From: Rhodamnia argentea
Lineage: Eukaryota; Streptophyta; Magnoliopsida; Myrtales; Myrtaceae
DNA length: 64,000 nucleotides
Direction of reading: 5' to 3'
Assembly (NCBI RefSeq): GCF_020921035.1
Contig: NC_063158.1
Location: 1,780,001 to 1,844,000, forward strand
Every line of letters starts with the position of its first letter. Position 1 is the stretch's first letter. Made by a program: the position numbers and the translations under genes. This document shows, piece by piece, positions 1-11,887 of the stretch. Below the pieces are notes generated by a model that was not told the origin of the DNA, did no database searches, and saw only the letters and a list, made by a program, of their open reading frames with translations.

Positions 1-588
1 ATCGGCTGGGTGCTTTCTTCAATGGCTTATGCAAGTATGCTCGATATAGTAAGTTCGCGGTACGTGGTATACTGAGAAATGGAGAGTTCAACTCCTCAGC
101 AAATGTGATTTGCTCCCTAAGTTTTGACCGGGATGAGGACTACTTTGCTGCTGCTGGGATATCAAAGAAAATAAAGATATTCGAGTTTGATGCGCTCTTT
201 AATCGCTCCGTTGATATCCACTATCCAGTGATTGAGATGTTGAATAGGTCAAAGCTAAGCTGCACTTGCTGGAATAATTATATCCGTAACTACCTTGCTT
301 CAACTGATTATGATGGTGTAGTAAAGGTTTGTGAAGTTTCCATTTTAAAGTCCGTGTATTTGCAGTACTTTTGCTGGTCTTGGCATCTATTGGTTGAAGT
401 CTCTGTTTTTGGATTCATGGTTTATAATCAACATTCTTGAATAGTGGTAGGTCATATCCTGTGATATAGCTGATATTCAAAGTTGTGGTGGTTTGTGGAA
501 TATTTGCGTTTTTGTTTGTCAAATAGTTGAATTTCTTGTCCATTGTAACATTGGTCTCTCGTGTTTTGCGACTTTGAAGTTCCCATCG

Positions 589-659
<71 letters not shown>

Positions 660-874
660 GCACCATTGAGAGGAGGGAGGGAGGGAGAGAGCGGGCAACA
701 CTGATTGTTTTGTGAGGGAGGGAGGGCACCATTGATTGTTTGGTGACTTTGAAGTTCCCATCGCGAATTTCCAATTTAGAGAGAGGGAGGGAGGGAGGGC
801 ATCATTGATTGTTTTGCGACTTTGAAGTTCCTATCACAAATATAGAATTATATATATATATATATATATATATT

Positions 875-941
<67 letters not shown>

Positions 942-2583
942 AGGGAGGGAGGGAGGGAGGGAGGGAGGGAGGGGGGGGGGGGAGGGGAGGGGAGGGAGGG
1001 ATTCTCTCGCGCGTACCTATGTAATAGCTATTTCACATTATTGTTCTTCAAATAGCTATTCCGCACTTCGTTCCTTTCCATTTCTGATCCAGTAAAGGTT
1101 TGGGCTTTCCCCCTACCCTTTACTAAATATACTCTGATCACCTCTTACTTTCTATTTTTGCTCTTATCAACTCTGTTTGTTTTGGTATTAAGGACGTCTT
1201 CTAATTCTGAGTTTCTTCCAATGATATCCAGTTATGGGATGCAAGTACTGGTCAAGGGTTTTCTGAGTTCAGGGAGCATGAAAAGAGGGCCTGGTCTGTT
1301 GACTTTTCGCCTGTATGCCCTACAAAGTTAGCAAGTGGAAGTGACGATTGTTCAGTGAAACTTTGGAGCATCAACGAGGCATGTTCCCTCCTTAATTAGA
1401 ATTACCTCTTGCATATGTAACAATGTGACGGGTAACTGTTTATAAACCTATTCGGTGGCAAAGTTCTGGTATTCACTACTTTATTAACTTGTGATAACTA
1501 AAGTAACAATGCAAGTACTCTATGTATAAATTCCGTCATGCAATCTGTTCATCTGCGTTAGAAAATAGGGGGACAGTCATGATAGTCATTAGGCTTTTGA
1601 CGATGGTATCGCTATGCATTAATTCAATAACAAGCAAATTCAGCATATAGCTAAATATAGTTCGCCTTTAATACTTGACTGTGTTACTTCAATAATTTTT
1701 TGATTCAATGAGGCCTTCAAGCTGATGCGATATAAATTTGATTTTGAACAGAGAAGTTGTTTGGGGACAATAAGGAGCATAGCAAACGTCTGCTGTGTTC
1801 AGTTCTCTCCTCATTCCACTCATTTGCTGGCATTTGGGTCTGCTGACTATAGAACTTACTGTTATGATCTTCGGAATGCAAGAACTCCCTGGTGTGTATT
1901 GGCTGGGCATGAGAAAGCTGTTAGCTATGTGAAGTTTTTGGACTCTGAAACCATTGTAACTGCATCCACTGACAACACCTTGAAGCTTTGGGATTTGAAC
2001 AAAACCAGTTCTAGTGGTCCGTCAAATAATGCCTGCAGCTTAACATTTAGTGGGCATACCAACGAGAAGGTACAATTGCAAGTCTAGATAGTATTCCACT
2101 CTCTTTCTCCGGTCTTGACTCTGAATTTTCATTTTCCTTGGAGGACTTGATGTTCTTCCTTTTTTTCACTGGGTTCACTTCTCATTCACTGATCTGCCAG
2201 AATTTCGTGGGTTTGTCCGTTGCTAATGGTTACATAACATGCGGTTCCGAAACAAATGAGGTATGCATCTTATTATACCATTTCTGTCATTTTGTCGAAA
2301 TAGTAGCTTGCTTCTCTTGCTTTCCTTAATGAAGTTTCCCGAGTTATTGGAAACAATTGTGCTCTTTCATGATTTGCCTTTCTTTTGGTAGGTTTTCACA
2401 TATTATAGGTCTCTGCCTATGCCGATCACTTCCTACAAGTTTGGTTCGATTGATCCCATTTCTGGGAAGGAAACAGAAGATGACAATGGGCAGTTTGTTT
2501 CCAGTGTCTGTTGGAGAGGGAAATCGGACATGGTTGTAGCTGCCAATTCAAGTGGCTGCATAAAAGTCTTGCAGATGGTTTAG
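1..2583 (+). CDS. SPA: SPA-type WD40 repeat protein (SUPPRESSOR OF PHYA-105 family), C-terminal part
   Basis: SPA proteins pair with the COP1 ubiquitin ligase in the nucleus and promote degradation of light-signalling transcription factors in darkness. Only the WD40 propeller end is here; the kinase-like and coiled-coil parts lie upstream of the window. Exons read by eye: 1-326 (codons begin at base 3), 1232-1378, 1752-2069, 2201-2260 and 2392-2583 (stop TAG). They join in phase to about 346 residues. Diagnostic stretches are [37 protein letters not shown]-like repeats such as [13 protein letters not shown], and the closing [11 protein letters not shown]. The short propeller with little insertion fits the SPA3/SPA4 branch better than SPA1/2, but this is not certain. 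The intron after 1378 starts with GC rather than GT. Family identity is very likely; the exact paralogue is not determined. Confidence 0.93.
568..1000. repeat. Triplicated TA/GA/GGGA microsatellite block inside SPA intron 1
   Basis: The first recognised intron (327-1231) carries a short unit, GACTTTGAAGTTCCCATCG or close variants, at about 568-589, 743-764 and 816-837. Two of the three copies are followed by (TA)n then (GA)n tracts (590-655 and 850-935), and the last passes into (GGGA)n and a G run to about 1000. The layout suggests local duplication by slippage or unequal exchange. Open frames here are low-complexity and not genes. Confidence 0.9.
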
Positions 2584-3819
2584 GTGTAGCGAGACCTGTG
2601 AGAAAGACAGCAGCACTTCATGTTCCTGCTTTATGCTTGTGAGTCTCGAAAGTTGTGAGCGTTTGTGAGCGAAGGCATTTGTTTATGGCCAGATCCTTAA
2701 CTCTGCCGTGACAATCTCTGGTCATCTTGTCTGAGAACTGAAGGATCCAAGCTAGTGCCTGCTGTGCAGCCATGAGTTAAACTGATTGTACCATGGTTCC
2801 TGAGAGCAGTTCCTACACAAGGATATTGCCAGAGTAAGTCGAAAAACACTAGAAATTTGTCAATATGGATGGTTTTCCCATTGGAGCCTACGGAGTCAAT
2901 TGTCCAAAGAGGTGAGCTATCTCAAAAGGCCATATAAGTTAAATGCGGTACGAGTGGTGGACTTGAAGTTGGAGATGGAAGTAATGCTGCTGATGCTTAA
3001 ATCTTCTGTGAGGGGATAACATGCCTGGCTCCGATGGCAGGGATTTTAGGATTTAGGACATGCACATTTGTTGCCCCGGATGGAGTTTCGTAGTGCTGTC
3101 CGACAAGTATCAGAAGTTTTTTCATTGAGCTGTATGTAAATTTTACTGTCAAAAAGATGAACCTTCCCTGATGTAAATCTCTTATAGCTTGCTGTATAGA
3201 ATTATTTGTTTTAGATTTATCTTCTCTTGTGGGAGACCTGGTGCACGAGGATTACATAGCTTCGTTGCCTCTGGGGAACAAACTATAGCTTTTTATCCCT
3301 TTGAGATCATTACAGACGCAAGGAAGAGATATTATAGTGTACTTGTTCGGAACACCATACCCGAGTTGCAGAATTACTAAAGCGAGTTCTTGGAACATGG
3401 AGACAGATCAGGTAAACAAAGATTATAGACGGATCCGAGTCCTTGCGTAGTGAAGCAGACAAATTTCCTGACCACGACCCACTCCTTCAGAACAGAACCG
3501 AAAACTGGTTTAGAAACATCTCTACACAATCTCTCTACATTGTCCATGTAAAAGGAGTATGTTCAAAAATAGAGGGTCGCGTTCCATGGAACAAGAAGTC
3601 TGATCCACAAACACAGAAAGAGATATTTTCAAACAATGTAAGCCGGTCTGCAGAATCGAACACCGGATTCATTCTGCCCTCACCAAATCGGCTGGACATG
3701 ACCCAATGAGAACCAGAGACTGCCATGTGAACTGAACAGCTTTAGGACCAAAACTTCCTGGGGCCAAAATTGTCTAAGAAAGACCATAGAGGTGCAGGAA
3801 TTTAAAGGAGGAGCATCGG
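2584..3819. other. Shared 3' intergenic region between convergent SPA and MLKL genes
   Basis: This interval lies between the SPA stop on the + strand and the MLKL stop on the - strand, so it should hold both 3' UTRs. It has no convincing gene: the open frames near 3189-3380 and 3443-3709 show no recognisable family motif. No mobile element was recognised. Confidence 0.6.
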
Positions 3820-6284
3820 CTATTGTATCTCGGAATCTGATACGTGTCCGCGTAATCGTCCTCGACTCACGCTTTTAGAGGAGGTCATGGGCACAACAAA
3901 GTCTCTCCTTTTGGTTATCTTCACATTGTGGCGTTCAGGATTCAATAACGATGCCCTGTCTTGTGCTTTTGGGGTTCCTGTGAGGAACAAGCCGCATGCA
4001 ATTTAGCAAACATATCTCCAAACACAACTTTTGAAGATATACTTCTCTACTTTTCTTGAGACATAATCACTACTCCTCAGAAATATGAAACAGATCAACA
4101 ATAGCAAGTTCAATGAAATATATTCACCTGAACTTTTCCGGGTCTTAATATCAGCGTATTTCTTGAATGACAACGTTCTCTTCTCTGGTATCTCCGAACA
4201 AATAGACCTCGCGTCGATCCCTAGCTGGACCTGATCTTCTACTGCAAGAATCACAGAAACCATTCCATAAATGACCTAGAAAACTGTTTGAGTGTTAGGG
4301 TACAGTCCTTCAGTCGAATAAGTAAGTAACTCGTCTGGTGGTTGAGTTGACACGATCAGGAAATGTTGGCAGTGAACTAACCTGGAACTCTTCTAACCTT
4401 CAAAGCTGTGCCTTTGTTAGTCAGTCGATTTTTCTTGTCTGGAGTATCAGAAAAGACCGATCTTGCATATCTTACAGGTAATAGAAAAGAATCATCCTCT
4501 GCGAACAAGTTCTCGTCCTTGCAGGTTGTTCCTGCTTCGCTCGCTGTCTCACAGATCTCGACCTTAGTACTCAGACAAGTCTTGTCTAGTTCCGCCAGTT
4601 TATAAGCAAACATGTGAAACGGAATCTGCGTTACTGCCATTGAATTCCCACTCGCGGATAACTCCTTTTGAAATCCGGCTTCTATGTCACAGTAGTCTAC
4701 AGGAGGAGAATGCAGCTCAGGGTGACCATTTTCTGGGTTCATCACCAAGAACTTCTTGACATTACGCAGAATTCTACATATCGATGAAAAGCTTGGACGC
4801 AGCGAAGGCTCTGTTTGCCAGCATCTTCTTGTTAGATTCACCAAGTACTTCGGTGAAGGAAATGAGAACAGAGGCCTCTCGCCAGTTCTTATGTTTCGAC
4901 TCATCTTATCTCCTTGAAGATGGCCTTCCTCAAAGGGTATTTTCCCGGTCAAAAGCTGAAAGCAAATCATCCCGAAGCTGTACACATCTGCTTTCTCTGA
5001 GTACTTCGAAATAGAATTACTCTCTGGCTTTTCCTGCTCAGCGAGGACTTCTGGGGCATACCAAATGAAAGGGCTGATCGAGTCCTGGTTTGGCAAACAG
5101 TTGGAATTACAGTTGAGCACAGTCGATGAACCATACCCTGCCACTTTAACAAGAAAATAACCTTCCGATGGAGTCCTGGATTTGAGGAGGACGTTGGTCG
5201 GGTTAAGATCACCATGATAAATTTTCTGAGAGTGGAGATACTCCATCCCTCTTGCAATCTGAATCATGATGTCGACTACAACCGGAAGTGAGAACAATAT
5301 ACGCCGCCTCGGACTCGAATTTTCTTTTACGTGACAAGCTAGACTCTTGTTCATCAACTCCGCAACTAGAAAGCATTCCTTTTTTTCCTCATCCCAAAAG
5401 GCGCATAAGTACGGAAGCACATTAGGATGGGAAAGAGAAAGGAGAGTAGAGATCTCGTCTTTCGATGACCCGACCTCTCCAAAAAGGTGGTGCATAACAA
5501 AGCTCTCCCCTAACCACTGAATCTCCTTGAGCTCTTTCCCGCTTCCCAATCTCCGCCGCACAGCATAGTCCTTCGCCCCAGTAAGGATTGAACTAGGACA
5601 GAGTGTCCAATTGTACGTCTCCAAGGCACTTATTTTCTTGAGCAAAAGATCGGCAAGCCGCTGCTCGTTCTTTGTCAGAACAGCAGATTCCGAGCTCTTT
5701 TTCTCCTTCAGAACCTCGCAGAGAAGCCATCTGTCCTCTTTCCAAACCGTGTCCAATCTCTTGCACAGCTCTTTGGGGACCAGATACTGCTTACCGTATC
5801 TCAGTTGGAAGAGTTTGGGGTCATTCCACTCCTTATCGTACTTCCTCCTCAGCAAAATTCCTTTCTTTTGCATCTCATCAGGGTCGAGTCCCGAAATCTC
5901 GCCGGCATTCTCGATCGCCTCGATGACTGCTGGGAAACTACACAGCAAGTTGTGGATGTGGAATTCGACACAATCCTTGCTGTTGTGAAAGGTGATCGCT
6001 CTGCCCCAAAAGTCCTTGACATCCAAACATTGCTTGATGTAGAGCTCGCCTTCTTTAAAAACGCGGTGGAGCTCTCTCAGAGGCTGCTCGAGAGCCTTCC
6101 ACTTGGTGTTCTTCTCTTCGAGCTTGAGGTTCTGCTTGATCTCCGACGCGATCTCTTCAAAAGCCATAGCGAAAATATGGAGGAGCAAGCAACACTGTCT
6201 CCTATTGATTTGGATATCCTCCTGCAACACCATGAGAGCCTTCATACTTCCTAATACCTCCCCGACCTGCCGAAATTGTTCCAT
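3820..6284 (-). CDS. MLKL: Plant MLKL: HeLo-like (DUF1221) domain with a pseudokinase domain
   Basis: Plant MLKL proteins are cytosolic oligomer-forming immune proteins with an N-terminal HeLo-like four-helix domain and a kinase-like domain that lacks catalytic residues; they act with TIR-type immune receptors. Exons on the - strand: 6284-4382, 4241-4128 and 3977-3820. Both introns are phase 1 with GT/AG ends (CAG|GTTAGT, CAG|GTGAAT), giving 724 residues, close to the family length. The start at 6284 (MEQFRQVGEVLGSMKAL) is preferred over the ATG at 6338 because the family begins there. The helical domain is about residues 1-130 and the kinase-like domain about 240-520. The catalytic loop reads HGDLN (357-361) instead of HRDxK, the DFG position reads AGYG (382-385), and I see no VAIK-type lysine in the first lobe. 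APE (410-412) and DVYSFG are kept. The last two exons encode a basic, Ser-rich tail. Confidence 0.9.
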
Positions 6285-7420
6285 TCCGGCTTCAAAGAGC
6301 CAAATCTGCAAGCCAGGCACGCCACGAGACTCTCTCAATTTGATCCGAAATCTCCGAAAGTTTTAGAGATACAAGCAAGCTGTTCCTGGGTAACTCGAAG
6401 CATCACATATACACAGCAACACAAACTCAGCATCTTATGGGTACGCTCAACATGGAATCCATAATTACTGGAGATTGACCATGAAAAAAACATTTGACGG
6501 AAAATTTGAGAAACGTATACGAGTCGACAAGCAAAATCAACCCCCAAAAAAAAAAAAAAAAAATTCTGTCCTGGGCGAGAAAAACAAAGGGAGCTCGCCA
6601 TAATTCAGGTCGAGGTGATCGAAACAGAGAAATCAAATATCTCTCAAGTTATTCAAAACCCAATTCACAATCATCCAATCCAAGGAAGCATCTCGCAAAT
6701 CCAACGCAAATTCGACAAAGCAGAGGATGCAAAACCCAAGAAAGAATACAAAGAAGGAAAGAGAGAGAGAGAGTCAAAACTCACCGGAAGAAACAGGCGA
6801 TGTATCCGATGAAGCTCCCCCGCGAGAAAGGACCAAAAAAACCGACTTTTCTCTGTCTGTAATGAGTCGAACTCAAACAGAAACATCAGTTTCAGGTTCT
6901 TGGTCGATTCTTTGAGCTTCGACAATGAAATTGAATGACAGAGAGCGAGAGAGAGGGGGCGTGGCCGTTGAAAACGTCCGCTTTCTTCGGAGTTAACCAC
7001 GTCGTGCTGCTTATATATCGTGTTCCCGCGAGTTTCGACTCTGACTTGCCTCTCCAGAGACCGTTGCTTTTCCGGAGGGGGCCGAGTTGGAGGTCGTTTT
7101 GGGGCAGTTTGAACGCGAAACGACGGTTGCGAGTGGGGGGGAGTGGAAGGTTGGGGGTCGTCAAACGGTACCGCGTTTTGACTTTCCCACAACAAAAAAA
7201 GAAAAGAAGAAAAGAAGATTTTGACTGATTCGAGTCCCCCTCCTGAATCTGACGGTAGCTTCCGTGTTGGATGTTGCAGGCACAGGCAGGTGCTGAATTG
7301 GCATCGCCGTTTTGGTGAAATTCTTCCAGGCGATGCCACTCCTCCAAAGTGGTTTGCTTTCTTTAGTTTCATTGGCTAATTCATCATACCCTTCAATGTG
7401 TCGTTGGACCATTTACGATG
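6285..7420 (-). promoter_or_regulatory. MLKL 5' UTR, probable UTR intron and promoter
   Basis: Upstream of the MLKL ATG a good donor, CCG|GTGAGT (exon side ends near 6785), and an acceptor, CCCAG|GAAC (exon side starts near 6385), suggest a 5' UTR intron of about 400 bp. Beyond it lie GA-rich sequence (6765-6775, 6940-6955) and a TATATA stretch near 7014 on the + strand. The 233-codon - strand frame here is low-complexity and covers the UTR and promoter, so I do not call it a gene. The 6230-6860 part is duplicated at 10185-10830. Confidence 0.55.
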
Positions 7421-7539
7421 AATGTGATGCACGGTCTCGATATTTGAGTCCACTCGGATTTCTAGTTCCTAGGATCAGCACGAGGAAATTCCATTCCATT
7501 CTATTTCATTTCATGCCGGTGATCTTGCCACCTGGACCT

Positions 7540-8640
7540 GTGACCTTGGCCCTCGAACCTTTGAGTTCAAGGCTTAAGACTGGTCCTCAAGGATCTGGCT
7601 CGGGACCCTAACGCCCTAACTTGATATCCCAAAAGTTGCATGTGAAAATCCCGTAATCAAATCAAGCACGGGGAGATTTTTTTTTTTTTTACTCTTAATC
7701 TAACCGTTTTTATTTTTGGGTTTATTGCACAAAACGCCACAAAAGTTCACAGACCGCCTAATTGGCACCTCATACATGTTTTCAATTAACTTTATAAGAT
7801 TTTTTTTTCCCCATGATTTGTTCCATCGCCTTTTCACTTTAACCTTGCACCTGCATTTAAGAAGACTTCATCTAACGCATGCACCAATTTTTTTTTTTCT
7901 ATTTGGTCCGAAAGCACCTCAATTAGAGATTAAAATTTCAGTGAAATTAAATTGTTGCGGGAAATGATTAAATTCAGAAAAACGACTTTAATCGCCTGTC
8001 ATCGGCAAACACGTGTTGTGATGAATCGAATAGGTACATATTTTTATGCAACTTGTATATAATAAATACATGTATGTCGTATATGGCATAAACTAATTCC
8101 AGAGTCTAGAACGGGTCACGTTCAACATGTCTAAGTCGATTTAGTCACGGATCAATCTGATTGAAGGGAGTGCACGTCAATCGTCATGAGCGATTTGCGA
8201 GACGGCCACGACCTTTTAAATAAGAACAAAGTCTGACAGACGGGGAGCGGTCCCGTCGTCCACGCACTGCCGCCTCGACCAACCACAGACAGCAACGCCG
8301 CAACCACTCGGGGCGACGGATCCTTCTCCAACCTATCATAGAATTGATTTGTTTGTCTCTGTAGCTTTCATAAACTCAAAAACACGTCATTATACATGTC
8401 AATTTTCCAGGCTAATCTTGATTCTGTCCCGATTTTTTTTTTTTTTTGTCTATAAGAAATGCTGAGGACTAGCCCTATTTTCTTTTCCAACTAACCATCC
8501 ATTTGTGTTATGCACTCATCGATGTAAAAACTACACGTATGGAGAATCGATGGTCGAGTATTCTCACCAGGTCTAAGAGAAGGGTTAAAAAGTTAAATGA
8601 TCCAAATCAGATGACCATTGACTGCCACCCGGGATATTAA
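7540..8640. repeat. Segmental duplication, copy 1 (upstream part)
   Basis: Blocks of this interval recur in the same orientation downstream. 7540-7640 (GACCTTGGCC...ACTTGATATCCCAAAAG) matches 21640-21680 plus 22331-22395. 7830-8240 (GCATTTAAGAAGACTTC, GGTCCGAAAGCACCTCAATT, GAGACGGCCAC) matches about 24000-24385. GATCCAAATCAGA at about 8597 matches about 24420. Together with the MLKL 5' region this looks like the rest of one duplicated segment. No gene is evident. Confidence 0.8.
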
Positions 8641-8696
8641 TCTATTGTCGTTGCGCACTATCAAGTCGGTTCTACTAACGCTTTATTTAGCAAATA

Positions 8697-9158
8697 AGGG
8701 TGCGCATGATAATCATTTTGTTTATCTGTTTTTCTATTTTTCTGTTTCCAAGAACAAGTTAGGAATAGAAATCCGTTTAGTAAAGCAATTTCATTTTTTT
8801 TATTTCCGAAAACAAGTTTTTAGCCCAGATGTAGGTTTGGAATAGAAATGAGAAGTTGAGATTTTCTACTTTTTTATTTGTGGAACAGAAACATAAATAA
8901 CAACTCTTCTCGTCGTCGATCCCTGGACACCCTCCGTGGGTCGCCACAACTGTAACTCCGCCTCTTGTCGCAACCCTAGCCTCCATCGCAACCCTAAAAA
9001 TTTTATGTTGTTACCAAATGAATTTCTGTTTCAAAAATAGAAATTTTGTGCTGTTATCAAACGCGTTTCTCTGTTTAGAAACTCGTTGAGGGAATAGAAA
9101 TAGAAAAATCTATTTCTAGCCAAAAATTATGTAAGAGAAATGGTTATTTTTGCGCCCT
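8697..9158. mobile_element. Small inverted-repeat element (MITE-like)
   Basis: The left end reads AGGGTGCGCATGATAATC. The right end, reverse-complemented, reads AGGGCGCAAAAATAACCATT and continues with matching TTTCTATTTCT-rich sequence, so the ends form an imperfect terminal inverted repeat. There is no coding capacity. I could not settle a target-site duplication. Confidence 0.6.
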
Positions 9159-9396
9159 AAATGATCAATATTGTGATATCCTTCTAATAAAAAGATTGAA
9201 TTGAATTAGCCAGAGATATCCTTATAATAGAAGCAAGACATAAAAAGATTCATACAACTTAGATATTGTTAAACCAGAACTCTACTGTTCCCTCTACTAT
9301 TTACTATATATGCTATCCAATCTTAATAAATAAGAGTGATATTGATAAAAAAAAATGGCCGTGATGTAGTTAGACCTGTTAAATTGTGTCATAAAT

Positions 9397-9960
9397 GAAT
9401 TTAGAATGGTAGAACTCAAAATAATATATGTTTTAAATAGGTCCACAACTTACTTAAACTCAAGCCACTTATATGACTCTTGTCTTTATTTGATCTCACA
9501 CCCACTCACTCTGTACTCTCACCTCAATTTGAGTATAAATTTTTCTAGATTTGATTACTATGAAAGTATTTTAGTAGTATGGATTGGTTATGGATTAGGT
9601 TGGGTATAAGTCGCTAGATATGTATTACATGGAAATTGATCATTTTTTTTTTTTACATGAGTTAGTTATATTCAGTAAATAGGTCATCAAAGAGTTTAGA
9701 ATGACAAAATCCAAAATAACATGGGTGTTAAATGGATCCACAACTTACTTAGACCCAACCTATTTCTGTGACTCTCGCTTTCACTCTATCTTGCGCTTAC
9801 TCACTCCGTGTTCTCACCTCAATTTGAGTATGAGTTTTTATAGATTTGAATATGAAAAGTAATTTAGCAATATAAGTTGGCTATGGATTAGGTCAGTATG
9901 GATCATTCAAATTGTGTTACATGGAATGGATCAATTTTTTGGTCAAGCTATTTTTCACAT
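9397..9960. repeat. Two tandem copies of a ~295-bp sequence
   Basis: The copy beginning near 9397 (GAATTTAGAATGG...) is followed by a second beginning near 9692 (GAGTTTAGAATGA...). Both contain TCCACAACTTACTTA, CTCACCTCAATTTGAGTAT and TGGATTAGGT in the same order. The text resembles the ACCC/GGGT-rich elements at 25075-25800 and 31298-31790. No coding content. Confidence 0.75.
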
Positions 9961-10184
9961 GACCCGACCCACCCCTTTGACTGGTCTAGTGTAGTCAACA
10001 TATTTTACCTATTCTTATCCCATTATATATCTTTTCTTGAACTGTAAGTTTCTTTTGTTCTAATGAATCTGGATCAACAAAATCTAAAAAGGAATTGACT
10101 CAATTACATGGATACTAGATCCGGAAGACTAGTCCAGCATTGTTCTGGATCATATTTAATTCGCGACATTGCTAAAAGGGAAAT
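9961..10184. other. AT-rich spacer with no recognised feature
   Basis: Short spacer between the 295-bp tandem pair and the MLKL pseudogene. I see nothing in it that can be named. Confidence 0.5.
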
Positions 10185-10830
10185 ATATATTCAAGAAATG
10201 CCTAAATCTCTTCAAAATTGTCTAGTCTTGTTTCGGATCTCCATCTTGCGACACCATGAGCCTCCATGCTTCCTAGTACCTCTCCGACCTCCCGGAGTTG
10301 TTCCATTCCATCTTCAAAGACTAGATCGAATCTGCAAGCTGGGCACGCTGCAAGACTCTGTTCAATTCAACACCGAATCCCCGAAAATTTTTTAGAGTTT
10401 CTAGCAAGTTGTTCCTGGAAACTAGATCCCTAACTAGGTGAGATTGACCACGGGGGAAAACGTACACTAGTCAACAAGCAAAATCGACCTGAAAAAAACC
10501 CGTTCTTTCCAAGAAAAACAAAGGGTGTTCTATCATAAAACGCGGTCCAGGTATTCCAAATAGAGCAGCGTATATCTCTCAAGTTATTCAGAGCCCAATT
10601 CACCATCATCCAGCTCAAGGCAGAATCTCAAATAGTCCGACTCTTCCAACGCAAAATTCTACAAAGCAGAGGATCGCCGAACCCGAAGAAAATCAAAAGG
10701 GAGAGAGAGCCAAACTCAGCGGAAGAAACAAAGAGCAAGCCGGCGACGAATCTGATGAGACTTCCCCACGAGAAAGGACTAAAAAAACCGACGATGATTT
10801 TGAAGTAAAAAAAACTCTGCATTACCTACT
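10185..10830 (-). pseudogene. Truncated MLKL pseudogene: 5' UTR plus first codons
   Basis: This stretch aligns by eye with 6230-6860 of the intact MLKL gene, including the 5' UTR, the start codon region and the sequence behind it (shared strings such as CTCTCAAGTTATTCA, GACAAGC/TCAACAAGC AAAATC, CGAGAAAGGAC). The start region reads MEQLREVGEVLGSM, then a 2-base deletion relative to the intact copy shifts the frame, and similarity fades within about 60 codons. The putative UTR donor GTGAGT is CTGAGT here (near 10718). It is a broken paralogous fragment; nothing suggests a functional protein. Confidence 0.88.
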
Positions 10831-11609
10831 CAGTCTTGATCTATATATTGTCATCCTTTAGAGGCTCTTATTCGAGTGATTGTGTCACGACCCGAACCCT
10901 ACGAACCGTCGACATCCCACCTGGCCTCGCTTGCGTACAGTTCTCCAGGATCCTCAGGCCAACAATATTATACAACACATGCGGAAGCAACAAAATCTCC
11001 GTACAGAAAACCAATAGCACTACGATAACTTGGGATGGTAAAAACACACATATGTACATATATACATAGTTGTTACAAACTGTCAAACCTAGAGCTTCAG
11101 GGGCCACTGTACAAGCCCGTGACCACCTATAACAAAAGACACGTGATCGAAGCCCGCTACATAACCAAAATACAAGACTCCACAAAACTGAGGGGCCGAC
11201 TATCCTAAGCCTCATCCTCGCTATCTCAAGCAGCTACTCAGCATCCAAAGGCTCCACAACTTCTCCTGGCATCTCGATCTCCGGGTCGGATCATTGCGGC
11301 GGAGGGTCCGAAAAACAACGAACCCACGACGGGGTGAGATAAAATCTCAGTAGGAAAATCTCTAACCCTAGATCAGGCTGCTAGTGCCTCCAAACACAAT
11401 TTAGGCGAGCAACAATTTCCAACAACTCTTTCTTTCTTACCCAAAATTCCCCAATTAAATTCCAGAAAATTCCATTCTTTCTCTGAAAATTCTCACACCT
11501 TCTCAAATATTCTACGTTACTCCCGTCTCAGCGTTCCACGCCTCGGTCTGACAATAAAATATTCTACGTGCTCTGGGGTCCGTTTTTAACACATCCGGCC
11601 ATAATATAA

Positions 11610-11830
11610 ATATCCACATTACTCCGAAAATTTCTACGTTACTCCGAAAATTTTTCACGCTACTCCAGAATATTCCACGTTACTCCGAAAATATTCCACA
11701 TCACTCCATAATATTTCACGTTACTCCGAAAATATTCCACGTCACTCCAGAATATTCCACGTTACTCCAAAAATAATCCACGTCACTCCAGAATATTCCA
11801 CGTTACTCCAAAAATATTCCACGTCATCAT
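11610..11830. repeat. Tandem array of ~21-bp units inside the solo LTR
   Basis: About ten imperfect copies of TTACTCCGAAAATATTCCACG follow each other. They alternate between TTACTCC and TCACTCC and between GAAAATATT and AGAATATT types, giving a higher-order period near 42 bp. Confidence 0.9.
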
Positions 11831-11887
11831 AAGTTCATGAAATTGAGCCTCAGACCTTTATGAAACACGGCTCTATATATATACTAG

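Noticed and set aside
809..1024. Arg/Glu/Gly repeat protein frame
   Set aside because: Translated (TA)n, (GA)n and (GGGA)n microsatellite inside a SPA intron.
6671..7372. 233-codon open frame on the - strand upstream of MLKL
   Set aside because: It spans the probable 5' UTR, UTR intron and promoter; the product is low-complexity (Ser/Pro/Leu) with no family motif, and part of it recurs in the pseudogene copy with a disrupted frame.
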